From WTAW01 sp964540205 (GTDB taxonomy: Bacteria > Acidobacteriota > Aminicenantia > Aminicenantales > Aminicenantaceae), in contig CAZIMJ010000282.1 of NCBI GenBank assembly GCA_964540205.1, forward strand, positions 1-18,747: DNA of 18,747 bases, written 5' to 3'. The notes under the pieces are model-generated. The model was not told the origin of the DNA. It saw nothing but the letters and a program-made list of their open reading frames with translations, and did no database searches. Every line of letters starts with the position of its first letter. Position 1 is the first letter of the stretch. The position numbers and the translations under genes were made by a program. Shown here piece by piece: positions 14,154 through 18,747 of the stretch.

Positions 14154-14894
14154 TCATTCTTTGTTTTTGACATACATTGTGGTAGTGCCGGATTCATCCT
14201 GGAACCGCAGCTCAAATAATTTTGTATAGGATTTAATAAGCTGAGATAACTGTTTGAATCCATATGTGCGCGGATCGAAGCCCGGGTCAAGTTGATGCAA
14301 ATAAATTCCCATGGTCGCCAGGTTGGCCCAGCCGTCCTCTTGTATGGCCATTTCAAAAGCTCCCTTGAGCAGAGGCAAAGGATCCAGCTTCCTGGGTTTT
14401 TCCTCCTTAGCAGAGGTCTTTTTTCGCCGGGAAGTCTCTTTAGGCAGAAGGTTTTCAGTATAAATAAAAACATTGCAGCCATTAACAAAAGCTTTTGGGG
14501 TCAATTGTCTGCCAATTCCCATAACAAAAATGCCACTTTCCCGGATGCGAGTGGCCAGGCGGGTGTAATCACTATCGCTCGAGACTATGCAGAAACCGTC
14601 AACCAGTTTTCCATGTAGGATATCCATAGCATCGATGATCATGGCACTGTCTGTGGCATTCTTGCCTACGGTGTAACGGAACTGCTGAATTGGCTGAATA
14701 GCAGCTGTATTCAATGTGTCTTTCCAACCCTGCATATTGGCGGTTGTCCAGTCTCCATATATCCGCCTGATGGTTAATTTTCCATATTTGCTGGCTTCTG
14801 TCAGTATCTTGCCTATGAGCATGGGCTGGGCATTGTCGCCATCTATGAGCAAAGCGATTTTTTTGGTTTCACTTTCTAATAATGTATCGACCAT
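14154..14894 (-). CDS. NYN-domain (LabA/DUF88-like) protein with C-terminal OST-HTH/LOTUS-like domain
   Basis: A 246-residue protein. Residues about 12-148 form a PIN-like NYN domain: IALLIDGDNAQP gives D18 and D20, GKNATDSAMIIDAMD gives D82, and IVSSDSDYTRLA gives D107 and D109, the acidic set expected to bind metal in NYN ribonucleases. A lysine/arginine-rich linker (151-170) leads to a C-terminal domain (about 171-246) that resembles OST-HTH/LOTUS, an RNA-binding fold often paired with NYN in bacteria (known architecture). An RNA-processing or silencing role is likely; the target is unknown. The ATG at 14894 has AGGAAGGA 6 nt upstream and a good promoter at 14963-14936. It heads the run with the GHMP kinase and EF-P genes. 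Confidence 0.85.
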   Translation of the reverse strand: MVDTLLESETKKIALLIDGDNAQPMLIGKILTEASKYGKLTIRRIYGDWTTANMQGWKDTLNTAAIQPIQQFRYTVGKNATDSAMIIDAMDILHGKLVDGFCIVSSDSDYTRLATRIRESGIFVMGIGRQLTPKAFVNGCNVFIYTENLLPKETSRRKKTSAKEEKPRKLDPLPLLKGAFEMAIQEDGWANLATMGIYLHQLDPGFDPRTYGFKQLSQLIKSYTKLFELRFQDESGTTTMYVKNKE

Positions 14895-14935
14895 AATAAT
14901 TCCTTCCTATTTTATTCGCTATTTCCCACTCAAGT

Positions 14936-14963
14936 ATTGTACTTCTCTTTTGTATGTCGTCAA
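14936..14963 (-). promoter_or_regulatory. Predicted sigma-70-type promoter for the NYN gene
   Basis: On the minus strand: TTGACG (14963-14958), 16-bp spacer, TACAAT (14941-14936), each 5 of 6 to consensus. The leader would be about 35 nt and includes the AGGAAGGA ribosome binding site. Confidence 0.55.
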
Positions 14964-15178
14964 ATGATTCGGACACACCCTTAAGCGACGGTTTTGCTTC
15001 TTCATATTACGCCTAACTAAGACTTTCAATCAAGTTATTCATCATAAATAAGCGATATATTTTTCTCCTCTGACGCATAGTCTCTGTTTCCGTCCTTCGG
15101 GCAAATCAGTTGATTGATCTTACTAAAGTGGTTTGGAGATGCCTCCGATTGGAAATGTTTCTCAGTACAGCAGACATG

Positions 15179-15207
15179 TTGATTAAAAAGGTGAATTCAT
15201 CTATAAA
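15179..15207 (+). promoter_or_regulatory. Predicted sigma-70-type promoter for the metallo-hydrolase gene
   Basis: TTGATT (15179-15184), 17-bp spacer, TATAAA (15202-15207). The expected start is near 15214, leaving a leader of only about 8-9 nt before the ATG at 15223, with no Shine-Dalgarno sequence. Confidence 0.5.
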
Positions 15208-15222
15208 TGGTTTAACAAAAAG

Positions 15223-15999
15223 ATGACAGAAATTAGTTTTTTGGGCACTGGCGGGTCTGTTGCCACTGTGGAGAGAGACAACACATCCTTTCTGATAAGA
15301 CACTCCGCCGATCTTGTCTTGATTGACTGTCCGGGCAGTATCGTTCAAAAGGTAAAGAAGCTGAATGTTGAACCTGCTGACATCCAAACCATACTTGTGA
15401 CTCACATCCATCCGGACCATGTGTATGGGCTGCCTTCCTTCATTCACAGCTTGATGCTCACCGAATGCCAGATCGATCTTCTTGGCTCGGAAAGAACAAT
15501 CAATTTTTGCCGCAGATTCCTTGAGCTTTTCCATCTTCTGGACAAAAAGATTAGGTGCCGTGTTCGTTTTATCCCTTTGGAATCCGATCAGGACTTTATG
15601 ATAGCGAACTCGATCGAGTGTTCGACGAAAAAAGTCCCGCACAATGAGTCGTCTCTGGCCTTTGGGTTTCGCTTCAACACATCCGGGCAATCGCTGTTAT
15701 ATTCGGGAGACACTCCCGTTCACCCCCCTCTCTTTGAGAGCGCTGCAGGAGTAGATTATCTCATCCATGATTGCAGCGCTCCCAGCCGATTCTTTAGAGA
15801 GTTTCCTGCGCTTAAAACCAAACATGCGAATCCAATGGAACTGGGGAGATATGCCCAGGAGGCTGGAATCAAGTGTGTTATCCCATGCCATTTTTTTGGA
15901 GAGCTTGAATATTCTCTTGCAGAGATTGAACGTGAGATTCGAGAAAATTACTCGGGGAAATTGATCTTTCCCGAAGATTTTATGCGGATCACTCTGTAA
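15223..15999 (+). CDS. RNase Z-like metallo-beta-lactamase-fold hydrolase
   Basis: A 258-residue MBL-fold protein, full length, cytoplasmic. Metal-binding residues are in family order: HIHPDH (H61, H63, D65, H66), H140 in VPHNESSLAFGF, D163 in YSGDT, and H223 in PCHF; KTKHANPMELGRYAQ (H201) is the RNase Z/ElaC-type late motif. The N-terminal SFLGTGGSVATVERDNTSFLI is the usual opening for this group. It could be a tRNA 3'-processing RNase Z-like enzyme or a cyclic-nucleotide or other phosphodiesterase; the flexible exosite arm of true RNase Z is not evident, so I keep the general name. The start at 15223 fits a promoter just upstream. The next gene follows after 42 bp and is probably co-transcribed. 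Confidence 0.88.
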   Translation: MTEISFLGTGGSVATVERDNTSFLIRHSADLVLIDCPGSIVQKVKKLNVEPADIQTILVTHIHPDHVYGLPSFIHSLMLTECQIDLLGSERTINFCRRFLELFHLLDKKIRCRVRFIPLESDQDFMIANSIECSTKKVPHNESSLAFGFRFNTSGQSLLYSGDTPVHPPLFESAAGVDYLIHDCSAPSRFFREFPALKTKHANPMELGRYAQEAGIKCVIPCHFFGELEYSLAEIEREIRENYSGKLIFPEDFMRITL

Positions 16000-16041
16000 A
16001 CATGAGAGATAAAACAACCAGCAGGATTTAGGAGTGTACTC

Positions 16042-17718
16042 ATGAAAATACTGGATATCGTTATTTTGGCAAGTCTTGTGGGATTTTTTTTTGGCTGCGT
16101 AGAGGGGAAAAAGAGTATGATCGTTGATCTTGCACTCTATAATGGAAAGATCTGGACCGTGAATCCCGAGCAGCCGTGGGCCGAGGCTGTTGCCATCCGG
16201 GGAGAGAAGATACTAAAAGTTGGGACAACGGAGGAAATTAAAGCACTTTTCGGCGAGCACACCCAGGGATTCGATCTCAATGGATCATTCGTCCTGCCAG
16301 GATTTATCGACAGCCATACACACTTTTTAGACGGTGGTTTTGCGCTTTCGAGCATCCAATTGAGAGAGGCCAAGAGCAAGGAAGAATTTATTGCGACTGT
16401 TAAAAATAGAACCAGCGAGATCGGTAGAGGAGAATGGATACTCAATGGGGACTGGGACCAGCAGCAGTTCGATCCTCCTGAAATGCCCAGAAAAGAGTGG
16501 ATCGATCCTGTATCCCCTCAAAATCCGGTTTTTGTCAATCGTCTCGATGGACACATGGCTTTGGCTAACAGTCTCGCTCTCGAGATCGCAGGGGTAACCA
16601 AGGATACGGTTTCACCTCCTGGTGGAGAAATACTCAAGGATCCCAAGACCGGTGAGCCCACCGGTATTTTAAAGGATGAAGCCATGAGACTCGTTTCTGA
16701 CAGGATCCCAGAGCCCAGCCTTGGAGAAAAGAAAAAAGCAGCACAGACGGCATTGAGACACGCCAGTCAGATGGGCGTCACTTCCATTCACGATATGGCC
16801 TATTCTTCAAATTTTGAGGTCTATCATGAGCTTCTCAAAGAGGGGACACTCAGTGCCCGTCTCACGGTTTATTTTGCGATTGGCGAAAGGGACCTTTACT
16901 CCCAGCTGGAACAAAAAAAACCTCTTGAGAACGATTTATTAAAGATCGGCGGTCTAAAGGGATTTGTGGATGGCTCTTTGGGATCCTTCACCGCTCTCTT
17001 TTTCGAACCCTACACTGATGATCCGGAAAAAACGGGTATTTTTGTCTCGGATATGTACCCCGAGGGAATCATGGAGCAAAGGATCCGCGAGGCAGATAAG
17101 TCCGGGCTCCAGATCGCCATCCACGCCATAGGAGACAAGGCCAATCACGTCATCTTGGATATCATGGAAAGGGTGATCGCTGATGGAGGACCTAGAGACC
17201 GCCGCTGGAGGATCGAACATGCCCAGCATTTGATTTCCGAGGACTTTGTGCGCTTTGCGAAGATGGACATCATCGCTTCCGTACAGCCTTATCACGCCAT
17301 TGATGATGGTCGGTGGGCAGAGAGAAAGATCGGCAAGGAGAGGGCGAAGTATACGTATGCGTTTAAGTCTTTCCTCGACGCGGATGTTCTCCTGGCGTTT
17401 GGCTCTGACTGGACTGTTGCCCCGCTCGATCCCATATCCGGAATTTACGCAGCTGTGACACGTCGGACCCTGGATGACAAGAATGTCGACGGTTGGATCC
17501 CCGAACAAAAGATTTCTTTAGAAGAGGCCATTAAAGGATATACAATAAACGGCGCATACACAGAATTTACCGAAGACATGAAGGGCTCTGTCCAAGAGGG
17601 AAAATTTGCTGACCTCGTTGTTTTAAGCCAGAATCTTTTTGAGATCCCTCCAGAGGATATCCTTTATACAGAGGTTTTGGTGACCATATTTAACGGAGAG
17701 ATAATCTACAAAAAATGA
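16042..17718 (+). CDS. Amidohydrolase family 3 (YtcJ-like) protein, probable lipoprotein
   Basis: A 558-residue metal-dependent hydrolase of the amidohydrolase superfamily, PF07969 type. The HxH motif is H92/H94 in FIDSHTHFLDGG; later family blocks are GFVDGSLGS, IHAIGDKA, IEHAQH and FGSDWTVAPLDP, and the C-terminal VQEGKFADLVVLSQN strand returns to the small beta domain. The N-terminus is hydrophobic and ends FFGC (C19), an imperfect lipobox, so it is probably lipid-anchored outside the cytoplasm (inference). The substrate is unknown; relatives act on amides, formamides or ureas. The ATG at 16042 has AGGAG 7 nt upstream. Its stop overlaps the start of the exchanger gene by 4 bp (ATGA), which implies translational coupling. 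Confidence 0.88.
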   Translation: MKILDIVILASLVGFFFGCVEGKKSMIVDLALYNGKIWTVNPEQPWAEAVAIRGEKILKVGTTEEIKALFGEHTQGFDLNGSFVLPGFIDSHTHFLDGGFALSSIQLREAKSKEEFIATVKNRTSEIGRGEWILNGDWDQQQFDPPEMPRKEWIDPVSPQNPVFVNRLDGHMALANSLALEIAGVTKDTVSPPGGEILKDPKTGEPTGILKDEAMRLVSDRIPEPSLGEKKKAAQTALRHASQMGVTSIHDMAYSSNFEVYHELLKEGTLSARLTVYFAIGERDLYSQLEQKKPLENDLLKIGGLKGFVDGSLGSFTALFFEPYTDDPEKTGIFVSDMYPEGIMEQRIREADKSGLQIAIHAIGDKANHVILDIMERVIADGGPRDRRWRIEHAQHLISEDFVRFAKMDIIASVQPYHAIDDGRWAERKIGKERAKYTYAFKSFLDADVLLAFGSDWTVAPLDPISGIYAAVTRRTLDDKNVDGWIPEQKISLEEAIKGYTINGAYTEFTEDMKGSVQEGKFADLVVLSQNLFEIPPEDILYTEVLVTIFNGEIIYKK

Positions 17719-18698
17719 TCTTTATTTATTTTGCTGTTCTCGTTATCGCTTTTGCTATCTTGTTTAAGTGTGCCGACTTTTTTATCCAAGGGGCTTCAGC
17801 GATCGCTGAGATTTTGGATATTCCCAAGATGGTCGTGGGAATCGTCCTTGTGGGACTGGCGACAACAGCGCCTGAATTCGGTGTGTCTGTGATGGCTTCA
17901 TTTTTGGGGAAACCCGAGTTTGCCCTGGGGAATGCCGTGGGATCTGTGATCTGCGATGATGGAGTTGCTCTTGCATTTGCTGCGATCCTGGCACCCACGC
18001 TCATCTTTGTGAATTGCCGAATGCTCAAGATTTTAGGGCCCTTTTTGCTTGCCATAGATTTTATTGCGTATGGATTGGCACGTGATGGTGTTATCAGCCG
18101 CATCGATGGGTTGGTTTTGTTCGGCCTCCTCGGTGTGTATTTTCTGTTGATCTTCAAAGTCCCTCATTTTCGGTCGATGCGACATCGAGATAAAAATGGA
18201 GATGCCAATCCCAGAAAGTCGCATGAGTTTTTGGAAAAAAAGCATCAACTCAAACGCCCCGTATCGCTATTTGGGCTTGGATTGATCGGAGTTGTTCTGA
18301 CAACCCGCGGTGTCATATGGTCAGCGGAGAATATTGCCATTCACTTTTCTGTGTCCGAGATCGTCATCGGGGCCACAATTCTTGCGATAGGAACATCTCT
18401 TCCTGAAATAAGCACGTGTATCATGGCCACTCTCAAAGGCGAAGGCGAGATCGCTGTGGGGGATATCATCGGTGCAGACGTACTCAACATCTTGTGGATC
18501 ATCGGTGTGGCTTCGATCGTCAGGCCCATCCAGGTCGAATTGGGCATCATAAATTTCACATTTCCTTTCATGATTTTTATCGTACTCATCATGCTTGTGA
18601 GCATGCGTATCGATTGTCGCCTGACAAAGATAAAGGGGATCATTCTGTTTGCGATCTACCTTGTCTACCTCTTCATTACCCTCAAATTCTTCACCTAA
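17715..18698 (+). CDS. CaCA-family sodium/calcium exchanger-like membrane protein
   Basis: A 327-residue polytopic inner-membrane protein, about ten hydrophobic segments, with two inverted alpha repeats as in YrbG-type cation/Ca2+ exchangers. Alpha-1: ATTAPEFGVSVMASFLG then EFALGNAVGSVICDDG; alpha-2: AIGTSLPEISTCIMATLKG then EIAVGDIIGADVLNILW. The ion-binding Glu residues (in APE and LPE) are present. The usual GTS of alpha-1 is ATT, and the usual GSNIFN ends are GSVICD and GADVLN. These changes may alter ion choice (inference). A charged cytoplasmic loop (about residues 156-190) separates the halves. Translation is coupled to the amidohydrolase gene by the ATGA overlap. The gene ends at 18698, before a repeat arm. 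Confidence 0.9.
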   Translation: MIFIYFAVLVIAFAILFKCADFFIQGASAIAEILDIPKMVVGIVLVGLATTAPEFGVSVMASFLGKPEFALGNAVGSVICDDGVALAFAAILAPTLIFVNCRMLKILGPFLLAIDFIAYGLARDGVISRIDGLVLFGLLGVYFLLIFKVPHFRSMRHRDKNGDANPRKSHEFLEKKHQLKRPVSLFGLGLIGVVLTTRGVIWSAENIAIHFSVSEIVIGATILAIGTSLPEISTCIMATLKGEGEIAVGDIIGADVLNILWIIGVASIVRPIQVELGIINFTFPFMIFIVLIMLVSMRIDCRLTKIKGIILFAIYLVYLFITLKFFT

Positions 18699-18700
18699 TA

Positions 18701-18725
18701 TGAATTATTCATAAAAGCTGCCGAC
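18701..18725 (+). repeat. Single-arm copy of the MITE-like inverted repeat
   Basis: The first 16 bases, TGAATTATTCATAAAA, are identical to 8096-8111; 21 of 25 positions match overall. It starts 2 bp after the stop of the exchanger gene. A second arm may lie beyond the window end. Confidence 0.55.
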
Positions 18726-18747
18726 ACATTTATTCAAAAAAAGCACT

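Larger units (their letters stand above)
14895..15222. other. 328-bp divergent promoter region, no gene
   Basis: Lies between the NYN gene (minus) and the metallo-hydrolase gene (plus). It holds one predicted promoter for each direction. A frame on the minus strand from 15690 to 15106 crosses it but is mostly antisense to the metallo-hydrolase gene and shows no family features. Positions 15033-15057 weakly resemble the TTATTCAT arm of the MITE-like element. Confidence 0.6.

Noticed and set aside
15106..15690. A 194-residue frame on the minus strand
   Set aside because: Mostly antisense to the well-supported metallo-hydrolase gene; no family motif or ribosome binding site.
16954..17508. A 184-residue frame on the minus strand
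   Set aside because: Lies wholly inside the amidohydrolase gene on the other strand, and no domain is recognisable.

Overview
The window is a gene-dense piece of a bacterial chromosome with moderate GC content. No rRNA, tRNA, CRISPR array, phage or transposase gene was seen. Several traits suggest a Gram-negative, Acidobacteriota/'Candidatus Aminicenantes'-like organism: a secreted SpoIVB-like S55 protein with a GMSGSP motif, a DUF885 protein, a secreted beta-propeller protein and a GSVICDDG-type cation exchanger. This assignment comes from recalled family resemblance, not from any marker-gene comparison, and is tentative.

Layout. Positions 96-5002 hold four minus-strand genes: a FabH-like ketoacyl synthase, a secreted DUF885 protein, a TatD-family nuclease and a long-chain polyprenyl diphosphate synthase. 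Positions 5231-5710 encode a small exported DsbD-alpha-like protein. It converges on an NAD-dependent epimerase/reductase gene (5725-6699, minus). That gene is divergent from a serine palmitoyltransferase-like gene (6810-7997, plus). Positions 7998-8275 are non-coding and contain a 143-bp MITE-like element with perfect 26-bp inverted termini, followed by a near-consensus promoter that abuts the next start codon. Positions 8276-12326 carry an exported pair: the S55-domain protein and a beta-propeller/beta-sandwich protein. Positions 12364-14894 (minus) read NYN/OST-HTH protein, galactokinase-like GHMP kinase and elongation factor P. A 328-bp divergent promoter region follows. Positions 15223-18698 (plus) read an RNase Z-like metallo-hydrolase, a lipoprotein amidohydrolase and a CaCA-type cation exchanger; the last two overlap by 4 bp.

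Most likely functional themes: (i) envelope lipids, namely polyprenyl diphosphate for quinones or lipid carriers, a FabH-like enzyme, and a serine palmitoyltransferase/reductase pair that could start sphingolipid synthesis; (ii) a secreted S55/beta-propeller pair of unknown job; (iii) housekeeping genes (EF-P, TatD).

Most noteworthy observations: the divergent SPT/SDR pair; the MITE-like element with dispersed single-arm copies; strong -35/-10 pairs that predict leaderless or near-leaderless mRNAs for several genes; a DUF885 protein that has lost its metal-binding motifs; and an S55 protein whose catalytic motifs appear in the reverse order from SpoIVB.
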